Part shown: positions 1 to 9,387 of the stretch, piece by piece
Position numbering within the stretch: position 1 is the stretch's first letter
Layout: every line of letters begins with the position of its first letter
Assembly (NCBI RefSeq): GCF_036287235.1
Contig: NZ_CP142850.1
Coordinates: forward strand, 3,000,690 to 3,064,689
Length of the DNA stretch: 64,000 nt
Direction: 5' to 3'
Origin: Exiguobacterium sp. 9-2
GTDB lineage: Bacteria; Bacillota; Bacilli; Exiguobacteriales; Exiguobacteriaceae
Notes under the pieces: model-generated
What the model was told of the DNA's origin: nothing
The model's input: the letters and a program-made list of their open reading frames with translations, nothing else
The model's database searches: none
Made by a program: the position numbers and the translations under genes

Positions 1-589
1 AGACGAGAAACGCGATGACCATGATTGTCGCAACACCCATGAATGGGGCGCGCCATGTGATCGAACCGAGTGTTCCGCCTAATAGCGGTCCAATCGAAAT
101 CCCAAGACCAACGGCTGCTTCATACAAAATGATGGCTTTTGCTGTTCCGCCTGACGACAGCGAAACGATCGCAGCCAGTGCGGTTGCGACGAACAAAGCG
201 TTCCCAAGTCCCCATCCACCGCGTAACGCGACGAGCGTCCAAATGCTGTCTGCTTGTGAAGCAAAACCAGCAACAGTTGCGATGACGGCGATCCCGAGCA
301 TTAATGTTCCTTTTTGACCAATCCGTGATGAGATCGCGCCTGTAATTAACATCGCGAATGCCATGACGGCGTTATAACTTGTAAATAAGAGCGTTACTTC
401 ACTTTTGGACGCTTCTAAATTCTCGGCAATCGTCGGTAACACGGGATTGACGAGTCCCATTCCCATGAATGCTGTAATACTGGCGAAAAAGACTGCCCAA
501 ACAGCAACCGGTTGATGGAATAATCCATGTTTGCTTTCCGCTAATACCGTTTCCGGCTCAAGCGTCGTTGTTTTTTCAGCAAGTGCCAT
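1..589 (-). CDS. MFS transporter, N-terminal part (runs off the left edge)
   Basis: The reading frame starts at 589 and stays open to base 1, so only about 196 N-terminal residues are visible. After a short charged leader (MALAEKTTTLEPE) come hydrophobic helices with the typical major facilitator pattern: 'MGMGLVNPVLPTIAENL' in helix 1, then 'SRIGQKGTLMLG' in the helix 2-3 loop. Such proteins are usually drug or metabolite efflux carriers of the DHA family; the substrate cannot be told. An AAGAAGGGAC ribosome site precedes the ATG. The gene lies 26 bases downstream of the CBS-domain gene on the same strand, so the two are probably one transcript under the divergent MarR regulator at 1254. Confidence 0.85.
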   Translation of the reverse strand, partial: MALAEKTTTLEPETVLAESKHGLFHQPVAVWAVFFASITAFMGMGLVNPVLPTIAENLEASKSEVTLLFTSYNAVMAFAMLITGAISSRIGQKGTLMLGIAVIATVAGFASQADSIWTLVALRGGWGLGNALFVATALAAIVSLSSGGTAKAIILYEAAVGLGISIGPLLGGTLGSITWRAPFMGVATIMVIAFLV

Positions 590-615
590 AGTGTCCCTTC
601 TTTCTATTGAATGTA

Positions 616-1071
616 TTATATGAACTGTTTAAACGAATGGCGGATGACGTCGCCTCGACTAATGATCCCAACAAGACGTCCTGCCTTAAGGATTGGAAGC
701 TTTTTGATCCGTTTTGAACCGAGCGTTGCTGCAATCTCTTCCATTTCTGTATCAGCGTCTGCTGTTACAACCTTCCGGCGTGCAAGTTCCATGACAGGTC
801 GATTCAAGATATGACGAATTCGATCTTCATAATCTTCTTCGTCTCCTTTGATGACATCTACATATAAGAATGTATCGACGATGATGTCCTTGTGTTTTCC
901 GATCGCGCGCATGATATCTCCGTCACTGATATAACCGACGACCTCTTGCTCGGCATTGATGACGGGTACGCCGCTAATACCAGATTGAATGAATCGTTCG
1001 ATGACCGTACGAATCAGATCTGTATCGTTTACCGTAATGACCTCTTGTTTCATCGATTCATAAGCTTTCAT
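616..1071 (-). CDS. CBS-domain pair protein
   Basis: A 151-residue protein made almost entirely of two CBS motifs (about residues 8-60 and 80-148). Each has the characteristic 'GVPVINAEQEVVGYISDGDIM' / 'KKLPILKAGRLVGIISRGDVI' pattern (segments quoted in part). Tandem CBS pairs bind adenine nucleotides and act as regulatory modules. The start is set at 1071 (MKAYESMKQ) because AAAGGAGAAT sits a few bases upstream; the longer frame to 1101 has no ribosome site. It is followed by the MFS gene on the same strand. The promoter region carries two MarR-type palindromes shared with the divergent gene. The ligand and partner are unknown. Confidence 0.9.
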   Translation of the reverse strand: MKAYESMKQEVITVNDTDLIRTVIERFIQSGISGVPVINAEQEVVGYISDGDIMRAIGKHKDIIVDTFLYVDVIKGDEEDYEDRIRHILNRPVMELARRKVVTADADTEMEEIAATLGSKRIKKLPILKAGRLVGIISRGDVIRHSFKQFI

Positions 1072-1110
1072 CTGAATTCTCCTTTGTCGTTCGTTTCTCA
1101 TCTACGAAAG

Positions 1111-1154
1111 TTGTATGATACAATTAAAAGAACAAAAATGATTGTATAATACAA
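1111..1154. promoter_or_regulatory. Paired MarR-type operators in a divergent promoter region
   Basis: Two near-identical 13-base palindromes, TTGTATgATACAA at 1111-1123 and TTGTATaATACAA at 1142-1154, are spaced 31 bases start to start, about three helical turns. The second one overlaps a TATAAT hexamer. They lie between the CBS-MFS pair and the marR-type gene, so they are the obvious operators for that regulator. The binding assignment is inference. Confidence 0.7.
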
Positions 1155-1253
1155 CTACAACTCTGTCAAGCCTCCTGCTTTTCGCATTGACAGCTTATCC
1201 ACATTGGGTAATCATGAGGGACAGAGAGACTTTTTTGAAAGGGGAGATACCCG

Positions 1254-1676
1254 ATGTCTCAACAATCACTCGAAACCATTGAACTCGAGTTAGCGATCCT
1301 GATCCGGCGCTTAACGACGGCGACGGCAGACAATCGTAATTTGGACCGTGCTTCTTATCTCTTACTGCGACAATTAGCGGATTCCGGCAACGTCGGTGTT
1401 AAAACACTTGCCCGTGAACTTCAGCTCGATGTCTCGACCGTCAGTCGTCAAGCAGCGGCACTCGATCAGAAGCAACTCGTTGAAAAAGTAAAAGATCCGA
1501 CAGATGGGCGAGCCTTCTTCTATCATATTACAGATAAAGGACAACAAGAACTCACCATCTACCGAACCGCACGTCTCGCGAGCATCGAACGTCTACTGAC
1601 AGACTGGCCAGCGGATGATGCAGAAGATTTCGGACGCCTATTGCAACAATTCAATCGCGCCTTGCGCGAACGGTAA
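1254..1676 (+). CDS. MarR family transcriptional regulator
   Basis: A 140-residue winged-helix protein. The recognition helix region is around residues 45-72 (LARELQLDVSTVSRQAAALD) and the wing carries the MarR signature 'DPTDGRAFFYHITDKG'. The ribosome site GAAAGGGGAGA lies upstream of the ATG. It is transcribed divergently from the CBS-MFS pair, and the intervening region holds two matching palindromes, which suggests it controls itself and the transporter. No conserved cysteine of the OhrR type is seen, so the ligand is unclear. Confidence 0.9.
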   Translation: MSQQSLETIELELAILIRRLTTATADNRNLDRASYLLLRQLADSGNVGVKTLARELQLDVSTVSRQAAALDQKQLVEKVKDPTDGRAFFYHITDKGQQELTIYRTARLASIERLLTDWPADDAEDFGRLLQQFNRALRER

Positions 1677-1691
1677 TGGAATCACACCATT

Positions 1692-1734
1692 AAAAAAACG
1701 GACGCGAAATCGATTGATTTCGTGTCCGTTTTTT
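1692..1734. terminator. Bidirectional terminator between marR-type gene and mmuM
   Basis: A stem built from ACGGACGCGAAAT and ATTTCGTGTCCGT is flanked by an A run on the left and a T run on the right. It can stop both converging transcripts. Confidence 0.85.
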
Positions 1735-1746
1735 CGTCATCATTCA

Positions 1747-2679
1747 TCACGTATGAGAAACCTGGCAAACCGAACGAATTTGCGCGATATGTTCCGGTGA
1801 AGTTCTACAACAACCGCCAATCAATCGTGCTCCAGCTTCATACCATGTCTTTGCGATGGCTTGGAACGACGTGCACTGATTCGTACCCGACCACGTCTTT
1901 GCGACCGGATCATAGACTTCACCGGAGTTCGGATAGACAATGATTGGAACACTCGTCAACGTCTTAACGTGACGGATGAAGTCGGTCGCGTAGGATGCCG
2001 GAAAACAATTTGCGCCGATTGCTGCAAGTTGCGGATGCTGTCCGATCGTCTCGATGCATATCGCAAGCGGTGTTCCCTCACTGATGTGCGTCGCATCTTG
2101 AAGCGAGAACGTCAGCCAAGCAGACACTTCCGGGAACGCTTCGAGAATCCCGAACAACACGACAGCTTCCTCAAGCGACGGAATCGTCTCGAATGCCAGC
2201 AGATCAGCCCCCGCTTCAATCAATGCTTCGATGCGCGGTCTGTGGAAGGCTTCTAGCACATCTGCTGACACTCCATAATGACCGCGATACTCAGAACCAT
2301 CTGCTAAGTAGGCACCATAAGGACCAACCGATCCCGCGATCAGTGCGGCATTCTTTCCGCTACGCGTCCGTGCGTCTTGCGCTAAGGTAACCGTTTGTCG
2401 AATTAACGCTTGTGCTTCCTCGGTCGTGATATGACGTTGCTTAAATCCTTCGATACTTGCTTGATAGCTTGAGGTGATCGCAACATCGGCGCCCACTTCA
2501 AAGTAATCGTGATGGACACGCTCAATCTGTTCCGGTGCTTCGATTAAGAGGCGTGCCGACCAGAGTGGATCGTTCAGGTCGAATCCCTTTTGTTCGAGTT
2601 CAGTCGCAAGCGCACCATCTAAAATCAGGAAAGGAACTTCCTGTAATCGTTGATCAACTGGATTTTTGATTCGGGACAT
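1747..2679 (-). CDS. mmuM: Homocysteine S-methyltransferase
   Basis: A 310-residue enzyme that transfers a methyl group from S-methylmethionine to homocysteine, giving methionine. The zinc-binding cysteines typical of the family are visible: 'GANCF' in the middle and the paired cysteines of 'GGCCRT' near the C-terminus; the N-terminal '[10 protein letters not shown]' is also characteristic. The start at 2679 (MSRIKNPVD) has a CGGAG ribosome site and overlaps the last 26 bases of the permease gene, which implies translational coupling. Together with the upstream permease and the SAM riboswitch this forms a methionine-salvage unit switched on when SAM is low. Confidence 0.93.
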   Translation of the reverse strand: MSRIKNPVDQRLQEVPFLILDGALATELEQKGFDLNDPLWSARLLIEAPEQIERVHHDYFEVGADVAITSSYQASIEGFKQRHITTEEAQALIRQTVTLAQDARTRSGKNAALIAGSVGPYGAYLADGSEYRGHYGVSADVLEAFHRPRIEALIEAGADLLAFETIPSLEEAVVLFGILEAFPEVSAWLTFSLQDATHISEGTPLAICIETIGQHPQLAAIGANCFPASYATDFIRHVKTLTSVPIIVYPNSGEVYDPVAKTWSGTNQCTSFQAIAKTWYEAGARLIGGCCRTSPEHIAQIRSVCQVSHT

Positions 2680-4057
2680 TTTCAACACTCCGTTTCTGAG
2701 AAGAATTCGTGAACGCATGAACGACATAACAGATCACGATGAATGGGATACCGCAATACAAGGCGACTCGTTGCGTCGGATCAAATCCGATACCAATCAG
2801 GGAAATCAAACAGACGACGAAAGCGGCGATCGGTACCAATGGAAAGAGTGGTGTACGATAGACCAATTCGTCGACCGTATGCCCTTCGCGGAGGAATTGT
2901 TTCCGGAAGCGATACTGCGCAACGCTGATACTCATCCAGACGATGACAACAGCAAGACCGGAAATCGAGACGAGCGCGATATAGACACTTCCTGCTGCAT
3001 AGATGCTAGAAAGCAAAGCAAGTCCTCCACCAAGCATGCTGAACAAAACAGCTCGAAGTGGAACCCCACTTGGCGTCACCTGGGCGAAGAAACGCGGAAT
3101 CATGCGTTCGTTCGCAAGCGACCAAAGCATCCGGGAGGCAGCGTAAAGCCCAGAGTTCGCTGCCGATAAGATCGCTGTCAGAATGACGAAGTTCATCACG
3201 TCTGCCGCATACGGAATCCCGATTCGTTCGAACACCGCGACGAATGGACTTTCGAGCACGCCCTTCCCTTCCGTTGGCAATAAGACGGCTAATACAATGA
3301 TCGTACCGACGAAAAAGAGGACGAGTCGCAAAATCGTTGTTCGGATCGCAAGCGGAATCGTCCGCTTCGGATCGACCGCTTCACCCGCTGCGACGCCGAT
3401 CAATTCCGTTCCTGAGTAAGCAAAGTTCACGGCAAGCATCGTCATGAAGATCGCAAATGCCCCATTTGGAAACAATCCTCCTTCCGTTAAGGAAGAAAAG
3501 AATGAGGCTGGGCTACCATCTTGTAATGGGATGAAGCCAACGATGGCTCCCGCACCAAGTAAAATGAAAGCAATGATCGTTACGACCTTAATGGCGGAGA
3601 ACCAAAACTCGACTTCAGCAAATACGCGGACCTTCAAGACGTTGATACCAAGGATCATCGCAGCGAATAATGCACTGAACACCCAGACTGGAATCGACGG
3701 GAACCAACGTTGCATTAAAATGCCTGCTGCCGTGAATTCTGAACCAAGGGCGACCGTCCACGTCAGCCAGTAGAGCCAGGCCACCGTATAACCGGTACCG
3801 GGTCCGATATACTTCGTTGCGTACTTATGGAATGATCCGGTTTCCGGCATGTGCACAGCGAGTTCACCGAGACTTAACATGACTAAGTAGACGACGACGG
3901 CTCCGATCAAATACGACAAAATCGTTCCGACACGTCCCGCTTGTTCCAACGTATAACCTGTACTTAAAAATAATCCTGTTCCAATGACGCCTCCTAACGA
4001 CAGCATGATCAGATGACGTGATTCCATCTTGCGTCGAAACGCTCCGCTCGTTTTCAT
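2654..4057 (-). CDS. mmuP: S-methylmethionine/amino-acid permease
   Basis: A 467-residue APC-superfamily transporter with about 12 membrane helices. The family signature '[13 protein letters not shown]' lies in helix 1 and '[16 protein letters not shown]' further on. Sequence alone gives amino-acid permease. Overlap with mmuM and control by a SAM riboswitch point to S-methylmethionine as substrate. The start is set at 4057 ([10 protein letters not shown]), preceded by AGGAGG; the track extends eight codons further without a better site. Confidence 0.88.
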   Translation of the reverse strand: MKTSGAFRRKMESRHLIMLSLGGVIGTGLFLSTGYTLEQAGRVGTILSYLIGAVVVYLVMLSLGELAVHMPETGSFHKYATKYIGPGTGYTVAWLYWLTWTVALGSEFTAAGILMQRWFPSIPVWVFSALFAAMILGINVLKVRVFAEVEFWFSAIKVVTIIAFILLGAGAIVGFIPLQDGSPASFFSSLTEGGLFPNGAFAIFMTMLAVNFAYSGTELIGVAAGEAVDPKRTIPLAIRTTILRLVLFFVGTIIVLAVLLPTEGKGVLESPFVAVFERIGIPYAADVMNFVILTAILSAANSGLYAASRMLWSLANERMIPRFFAQVTPSGVPLRAVLFSMLGGGLALLSSIYAAGSVYIALVSISGLAVVIVWMSISVAQYRFRKQFLREGHTVDELVYRTPLFPLVPIAAFVVCLISLIGIGFDPTQRVALYCGIPFIVICYVVHAFTNSSQKRSVENVPNQKSS

Positions 4058-4091
4058 GAATCCATTTCCTCCTCGTTCCACCTATTTCAAA

Positions 4092-4236
4092 CAAAAAACG
4101 CATCCTCACGGATGCGTCGGTCGACAATTCGGAAATCTTATCGATCGGGTGCAACACCCGCAGGAATTAGCACAGTATCTTTCGACCTGTTGCTGAGGTT
4201 TCATAGGGCCAGTCCCTCCACCTCTCTGGATAAGTA
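4092..4236 (-). ncRNA. SAM-I (S-box) riboswitch with intrinsic terminator
   Basis: Read on the minus strand, the leader starts CTTATCCAGAGAGGTGGAGG, followed by GACTGGCCCTATGAAACCTC and GCAACA. These are the conserved S-box P1/P2 elements with the kink-turn. The expression platform ends in the hairpin GACGCATCC...GGATGCGT followed by a T run (4094-4118). Binding of SAM would terminate transcription ahead of mmuP-mmuM. Confidence 0.95.
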
Positions 4237-4250
4237 TGTAATTGTTCCTA

Positions 4251-4279
4251 ACCCTATCAAGTCTTTTCCGGATTGTCAA
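4251..4279 (-). promoter_or_regulatory. Promoter of the SAM riboswitch-mmuPM transcript
   Basis: On the minus strand TTGACA (4279-4274) is followed after 17 bases by TAGGGT (4256-4251), about 20 bases ahead of the aptamer. Confidence 0.65.
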
Positions 4280-4299
4280 CGCAATTCAGAATACTCCTA

Positions 4300-4336
4300 C
4301 CAAAAAACATTCCGTATCGTAATGACCCGGAATGTT
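4300..4336 (-). terminator. Terminator of the pyruvyl-transferase-like gene
   Basis: Inverted repeat AACATTCCG / CGGAATGTT (4306-4314 and 4328-4336) followed on the minus strand by a T run. It lies just downstream of the stop at 4345. Confidence 0.8.
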
Positions 4337-4344
4337 AGAACACT

Positions 4345-5811
4345 TTATTTTTTTGCGAATAGATCCGCTGTCTTTAAGGCTGCCCGAACCGCTTTTCGGT
4401 TCAATGTCCCTTGCTGGTGCTTCATTTTCTTCGTTTGGGCAGCCAGTTGCGCTTTGAGCGCCGCAATTTCCTGATCTTTTTGAGTCGTCGTTGTTTGTTT
4501 CTGCAATGCTTTGATTTTCTTATCTTTTTCGGCCAATTGCGCTTTTGCCTGTTTTTGCGCATCCGCGATCTTCTTCTCTTGTTCCGGGAAGAACCGTTCG
4601 AAACGGGCGACTGCTTCTTCGAGACTCACGCCAGAAATCGGTTGAACCGGTGGAAGTAGTTCCGCTTGCGCCATTTGACGGTCAAACGGCACATTCTCAG
4701 GATAATTCGTCTCTTGGTAAATGTGTTCAAGATCATTCACGTTCAAGAAGTCAACGAAGTTGTCGAAGTTACGTGCTTGAACACGTACTGGACTTTGGAA
4801 ATCAGCATTGGCTACGACGTCGGATAATTGTGTATCCGCTTTGATGTCGTTCGCCCAAATATGCGTCAACTGATGATAATCCGTTAGTTCGCGCATTCGT
4901 GCATCCTTTGGAATGAGGATACTCGGCGTACCCGCAAGCGTTGCTGTGATATTTCCATGCAAGCGCGCACCAAAACTGAGGTCTGCCTGCCCGATGAAAT
5001 CGAACCATGTTTGTGCGTTCAAGAAGAAACGAACACGATCGTTCATGTAAGCAGGATCCGACATCTTCACCGGATAGTTCGTCACGGACAAATCTGCGAT
5101 CGGATGCGTTCCTGTATACGTCAATTTCAGTTCCTTCATCCATTGGGGAATGAAGTAATGATTCGGATACTCTTCCATTCCGCGCGTAATGAAATCAAGA
5201 ACATTTTGTGGTGCTAAACGTGACGAGTTGACCGTAATCATCGACTCGGGCGTAATGTTCGTTTCACGAATATGTAAGTCGCGACCAAACGCGTACATCG
5301 AAGGACATCCGATGACACGATGATCAATGCCTTCGCGAAAACCAAGACGCGTCAAGTATTTCGACGTGATTTCCCCACGAAGACCAAGCATGCTTGAGCG
5401 CTCAAGTACAGCGCTGACGAATGCTTTGACATCTTCATCGAACGGGAATCCGCCGTCTAGATCTGGTTCAAACGGTGCACGTAAGCCTACACCGATGACG
5501 ACGACTGGAATTTTTAATTTCTTGATAAGGCGGGTGTACTTCCGCAACGTCGGTACGAATTCTTTTCGGAATGCATCCGCTAACGGAATGACATAAAGAT
5601 CAAAGTTGGCATTGATTTCGTCCGCCCGTTCTTCATCGTAATAGTAATAGTCCGGTGTAATCGTCGTACCTTCTGTCATCAACGTCCGAAAGATACTGTA
5701 TTGATAAATGAGATTTCCAACGTTTCCTCCAATGGAATTATGTTTCATCAAATAAGGAGCATCGAACTGTTCGAATGGTGTCATACCTGCACGAATAATA
5801 ATACGTTTCAT
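4345..5811 (-). CDS. Polysaccharide pyruvyl transferase family protein with coiled-coil tail
   Basis: A 488-residue protein. The first roughly 370 residues resemble the WcaK/CsaB pyruvyl-transferase fold: an N-terminal 'GGNVGNLIYQY' loop, a central 'VVVIGVGLRAPF' and the late 'SFGARLHGNITATLAG' motif that is diagnostic of the family. The last roughly 90 residues are rich in K, Q, A and E with heptad spacing (about 405-475), predicting a long coiled coil not part of the usual enzyme. Known family members add pyruvyl ketals to cell-wall glycans; the substrate here is unknown. The start at 5811 is chosen for GAGGGGAAG upstream. It stands alone, with its own terminator. Confidence 0.8.
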   Translation of the reverse strand: MKRIIIRAGMTPFEQFDAPYLMKHNSIGGNVGNLIYQYSIFRTLMTEGTTITPDYYYYDEERADEINANFDLYVIPLADAFRKEFVPTLRKYTRLIKKLKIPVVVIGVGLRAPFEPDLDGGFPFDEDVKAFVSAVLERSSMLGLRGEITSKYLTRLGFREGIDHRVIGCPSMYAFGRDLHIRETNITPESMITVNSSRLAPQNVLDFITRGMEEYPNHYFIPQWMKELKLTYTGTHPIADLSVTNYPVKMSDPAYMNDRVRFFLNAQTWFDFIGQADLSFGARLHGNITATLAGTPSILIPKDARMRELTDYHQLTHIWANDIKADTQLSDVVANADFQSPVRVQARNFDNFVDFLNVNDLEHIYQETNYPENVPFDRQMAQAELLPPVQPISGVSLEEAVARFERFFPEQEKKIADAQKQAKAQLAEKDKKIKALQKQTTTTQKDQEIAALKAQLAAQTKKMKHQQGTLNRKAVRAALKTADLFAKK

Positions 5812-6015
5812 AATGGATAAACTTCCCCTCTCGTCTGCTTCATTCGTCCTTGCAAGAAAAAATGCGGAAAAATATATTATCACTTTTTTTCAATCTCATT
5901 AACAATAGATGAACTTTATTTCGGAAGTCAACGATTCCTAGGGGAAACAGGTCTTTCGTCATCAAAACGAAACATTTGTACTACTCCATTATTTTTCTAA
6001 AATAGAAAAATGTAA

Positions 6016-6930
6016 CTATTTAATCGTTCCAAGATACATGCGTAAGTTTGCTTCGACTAATTTTAAAGCTCTGAACCGTTCTGTCGAAGTAGGTTTTAAC
6101 AAGGCGCTGAAAAAATGTTCCACTTCGACTGGCTGACCTTTTTCCATATCGCGCAACATCGACGATTTCATCGTATCTTCCATCGCATGCATCTGCTTCA
6201 ATAGCACCGTTTCTGTATCGTCATTGAAGACCGCGCCCTGTTCTTCCATCGCCTGTTTCGCTTCGTTCATGACGTCTACAATCATCTGACGCCCGACAGC
6301 TTCTTCCCGAATCGAACCGATTGCTGAACGAAATAGCGTCGTCACACCCGCAAATGTCGAAATAAAAAGATACTTTTGCCACATGTCATCCATGATATGC
6401 ATCGAGTACGCCATCGGTGCCTTCGCTTTCGCAAAACGTGTTGCGATCTCCTGCAAACGAGCTGTTGGTTTGCCGGTTCGTGAGCCAAACAACAGTCGAT
6501 GTGACGGACTCGTCTGTAAAATGCGTCCTTCTGCATCAAGCGTCGATTCAATGAAGCAAAGACCGCCCAGTACACGCTCTTCTCCGAAGACTTCTGTTAA
6601 CCGACGAATATGTTGCATGCCATTCAATAAAGGAATGATATACGTCTCGTTCGAAACGAATGGCGTAAGATCCTCTAAGACATCATCTAAGTGATAGGCT
6701 TTCGTCGAAAGCAAAACGACATCAAATACGTGATCCGGTCGCATGTCTCGTGTCACTAACTGAGGCGTAATCGTGATATCGCCATGAGGACTAGTGATCT
6801 GTAGACCTGTTTTTTGTAATTGTTCATATCGCTTCGGACGGACGAGAAAGGTCACCTGTTCACCTTGCTCAGCAAGACGGCCCCCGAAATAACCTCCGAC
6901 TGCTCCTGCACCTACAACTAAAATGTTCAT
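6016..6930 (-). CDS. panE: 2-dehydropantoate 2-reductase (ketopantoate reductase) family
   Basis: A 304-residue NADPH enzyme with the N-terminal Rossmann motif GAGAVGGYFGG. The mid-protein 'STKAYHLDDVL' matches the substrate-proximal lysine region of ketopantoate reductases, and 'LLNGMQH' follows. The family makes pantoate for coenzyme A. Many Bacilli carry more than one paralogue, so this could act on a related 2-keto acid; it is not next to panB, panC or panD. A strong AAGGAGGAGA ribosome site precedes the ATG. Confidence 0.8.
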   Translation of the reverse strand: MNILVVGAGAVGGYFGGRLAEQGEQVTFLVRPKRYEQLQKTGLQITSPHGDITITPQLVTRDMRPDHVFDVVLLSTKAYHLDDVLEDLTPFVSNETYIIPLLNGMQHIRRLTEVFGEERVLGGLCFIESTLDAEGRILQTSPSHRLLFGSRTGKPTARLQEIATRFAKAKAPMAYSMHIMDDMWQKYLFISTFAGVTTLFRSAIGSIREEAVGRQMIVDVMNEAKQAMEEQGAVFNDDTETVLLKQMHAMEDTMKSSMLRDMEKGQPVEVEHFFSALLKPTSTERFRALKLVEANLRMYLGTIK

Positions 6931-7041
6931 ATGTACTATCTCCTCCTTACCCGTTCTGGTTATTGATTACTCCTTCACCCTAACATATTTGGAACCGATT
7001 TCCTGATTGCCAGTTGAATCTCTAATATTTAAGTGAAGCGT

Positions 7042-7069
7042 TTGCATTTTAGAAAAAAACGTATATACT
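7042..7069 (+). promoter_or_regulatory. Promoter of the gluconate operon
   Basis: TTGCAT (7042-7047) and TATACT (7064-7069), 16 bases apart, lie 44 bases ahead of gntR. The -10 abuts the GntR palindrome. AAGCGTTTGCA overlapping the -35 resembles half of a CcpA cre site, but this is weak. Confidence 0.6.
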
Positions 7070-7088
7070 AACTTGTATACAAGTATAC
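7066..7088. promoter_or_regulatory. GntR operator
   Basis: The perfect palindrome ACTTGTATACAAGT (7071-7084), extended by TAT on the right, sits immediately downstream of the -10. It matches the gluconate-operon operator known from Bacillus subtilis. GntR bound here would block transcription until gluconate is present. Confidence 0.85.
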
Positions 7089-7112
7089 CCACTCTAGAAA
7101 TCAGGTGATTCT

Positions 7113-7829
7113 ATGTCAGAACTGTTATACCCCTTGAAGTGGTTGTCAAAAGCTTCTGCCGGAGATCGTGTCGCGCACGAACTACGAATGCGGATCATTT
7201 CAGGAAAAATTGAAAGCGGTACCATTTTATCCGAAAACAAAATAGCCTCTGATTTTTCAGTCAGTCGCTCACCTGTCCGTGATGCGTTAAAGGTCCTTGC
7301 AGCCGAACAGTTGATTCGTCTCGAACGAATGGGGGCGGTCGTCGTCGGTTTATCCGAGCGCGACATTCAAGAAATCTATGATGTCCGGTTACTCATCGAA
7401 ACGTTCGTCTTCGAGCGACTTGTTAAGGTCGAACGGGCAGAACTCGTCCGTGAACTCAGCAAAATTCTCGAAATGATGAAGGTTGCTATCAAATATAAGG
7501 ATGCTGATGAATTCTCTTTCCAAGACGTACTGTTTCATGAAACAATCATCCGCTCGATTGATCATGGGTATGTCAGCATGATTTGGCAAAATCTCAAACC
7601 AGTCATGGAAAGTTTCATCCTCCTATCGATGCGGGTACGATTCGAGGAAGACATCGAAGACTTCGAACGCATCCTCGCGAACCATGCCTTGTATATCGAA
7701 GCGATTGAGACAGGGGATCGTGAACGGATGGTTGCTTCCTTACATCAGAACTTTGATGATGTTCAGGAAGTCGAAGATCTCTGGAAAACGCAACAAATGA
7801 TGTCGAAAGGAGTCGATTCACATGACTGA
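7113..7829 (+). CDS. gntR: Gluconate operon repressor, GntR/FadR family
   Basis: A 238-residue regulator. The N-terminal winged helix (about residues 20-80) has the GntR signature 'SENKIASDFSVSRSPVRDAL'; the C-terminal all-helical FCD domain (about 90-225) binds the effector. It is the first gene of the gluconate operon, and its last eight bases overlap gntK. The palindrome just upstream is a textbook GntR site, so autoregulation with gluconate as inducer is expected. Confidence 0.93.
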   Translation: MSELLYPLKWLSKASAGDRVAHELRMRIISGKIESGTILSENKIASDFSVSRSPVRDALKVLAAEQLIRLERMGAVVVGLSERDIQEIYDVRLLIETFVFERLVKVERAELVRELSKILEMMKVAIKYKDADEFSFQDVLFHETIIRSIDHGYVSMIWQNLKPVMESFILLSMRVRFEEDIEDFERILANHALYIEAIETGDRERMVASLHQNFDDVQEVEDLWKTQQMMSKGVDSHD

Positions 7830-9363
7830 ATACATGTTAGGCGTCGATATCGGAACGACGAGTACGAAAGCAGTCTTATTTACGACAAAAGGAGAGGTCA
7901 TCGGACAAACGAACGTCGGTTACCCACTCCACACACCGAACCGTTCGACGGCGGAACAGGATCCGGAAGAAATTTTTGATGCCGTACTCGAATCCATCCG
8001 CTTGATCACAAAACGTCATCCGAGCATGCCACCGAAGTTCGTCGCGTTCAGTAGTGCCATGCACAGTTTGATTGCGATGGACGCACAACATCAACCGTTG
8101 ACTGCCTGCATCACATGGGCAGACAGTCGGAGTGAAGCATGGTCGAACAAGATTAAGGAACAATATGGTCTCTCGATCTATCACCGGACCGGGACACCGA
8201 TTCATCCGATGTCACCGCTTAGCAAAATCAGTTGGCTCGTCGAAGATCGTCCGGAGCTCCACGCTCAAACGAAAAAGTATGTCGGGATCAAGGAGTTCGT
8301 GTTCCAAAGACTGTTCGGAACATATGTCATCGACCACTCTCTCGCTTCAGCAACTGGTCTCTTTAATATTCATGAATTAGGTTGGGATACGGGCGCATTG
8401 CATGTCGCAGGTATCGATGCAAGCTATTTATCGGAACCCGTACCGACAACGACGTCATGTACCGGACTCAATACTGATTACGCACGACAAATGGGATTAT
8501 CCGTCGATACGCCGTTCTTAGTCGGTGCTAGTGACGGTGTCCTCTCCAATTTAGGTGTCAACGCGATTCGCAAAGGGGAAATCGCGATCACGATCGGAAC
8601 GAGCGGTGCCATCCGAACGATCATTGATCGTCCACAGACGGATGAAAAAGGACGAACGTTCTGTTACGCACTGACCGAGGACCACTGGGTCATCGGCGGC
8701 CCCGTCAATAACGGTGGAATGGTCTTACGTTGGATTCGAGACGAACTCGCTTCAGCAGAAGTCGAGACAGCAAAACGTCTCGGTATCGATCCGTATGCTG
8801 TCCTGACGAAGATTGCCGAACGCGTCCGCCCGGGGTCCGACGGTCTGTTGTTCCATCCTTACTTGTCCGGTGAACGAGCACCGCTATGGAATCCGGACGT
8901 CAGCGGTTCATTCTTCGGTTTGACGCTCTCACACAAAAAAGAGCACATGATTCGGGCAGCACTAGAAGGCGTCATCTACAATCTGTATACCGTCTTCCTC
9001 GCACTCGTCGAATGCATGGATGGTCCTGTGACGCGGATTCAGGCAACCGGTGGATTTGCCCGGTCTGAAGTCTGGCGCCAAATGATGGCGGACATCTTTG
9101 AGTCGGAAGTCGTCATTCCGGAAAGTTTCGAAAGTTCATGTCTTGGCGCTTGTATTCTCGGACTGTATGCGACAGGGGAAATCGATTCGTTCGAAGTCGT
9201 ATCCGAGATGATTGGGGAAACACATCGCCATGTACCAAATGAAGAAGCGATGCATGAATATCGTCAGCTTTTACCGATTTTCATTAGTCTAGCGCGGACA
9301 TTATCCGAAGACCACAAACGAATTGCTATGTATCAACGGAGCTTGATTCAAGAGGAAAACTAA
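7822..9363 (+). CDS. gntK: Gluconokinase (FGGY family)
   Basis: A 513-residue kinase that phosphorylates gluconate to 6-phosphogluconate. It has the FGGY phosphate-binding start 'GVDIGTTSTKAVLF', the mid-protein 'TIGTSGAIR', and the C-terminal adenosine-binding 'QATGGFARSEVWRQMMAD'. The length is normal for the family. It overlaps gntR by eight bases and is followed nine bases later by the permease frame, so the three are translated from one message. Confidence 0.95.
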   Translation: MTEYMLGVDIGTTSTKAVLFTTKGEVIGQTNVGYPLHTPNRSTAEQDPEEIFDAVLESIRLITKRHPSMPPKFVAFSSAMHSLIAMDAQHQPLTACITWADSRSEAWSNKIKEQYGLSIYHRTGTPIHPMSPLSKISWLVEDRPELHAQTKKYVGIKEFVFQRLFGTYVIDHSLASATGLFNIHELGWDTGALHVAGIDASYLSEPVPTTTSCTGLNTDYARQMGLSVDTPFLVGASDGVLSNLGVNAIRKGEIAITIGTSGAIRTIIDRPQTDEKGRTFCYALTEDHWVIGGPVNNGGMVLRWIRDELASAEVETAKRLGIDPYAVLTKIAERVRPGSDGLLFHPYLSGERAPLWNPDVSGSFFGLTLSHKKEHMIRAALEGVIYNLYTVFLALVECMDGPVTRIQATGGFARSEVWRQMMADIFESEVVIPESFESSCLGACILGLYATGEIDSFEVVSEMIGETHRHVPNEEAMHEYRQLLPIFISLARTLSEDHKRIAMYQRSLIQEEN

Positions 9364-9387
9364 CTTAATCTTTTGGGGGAAGTCATC

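Noticed and set aside
15..317. Plus-strand 100-residue frame at the left edge.
   Set aside because: It is antisense to the MFS transporter frame, which has clear helices and a ribosome site.
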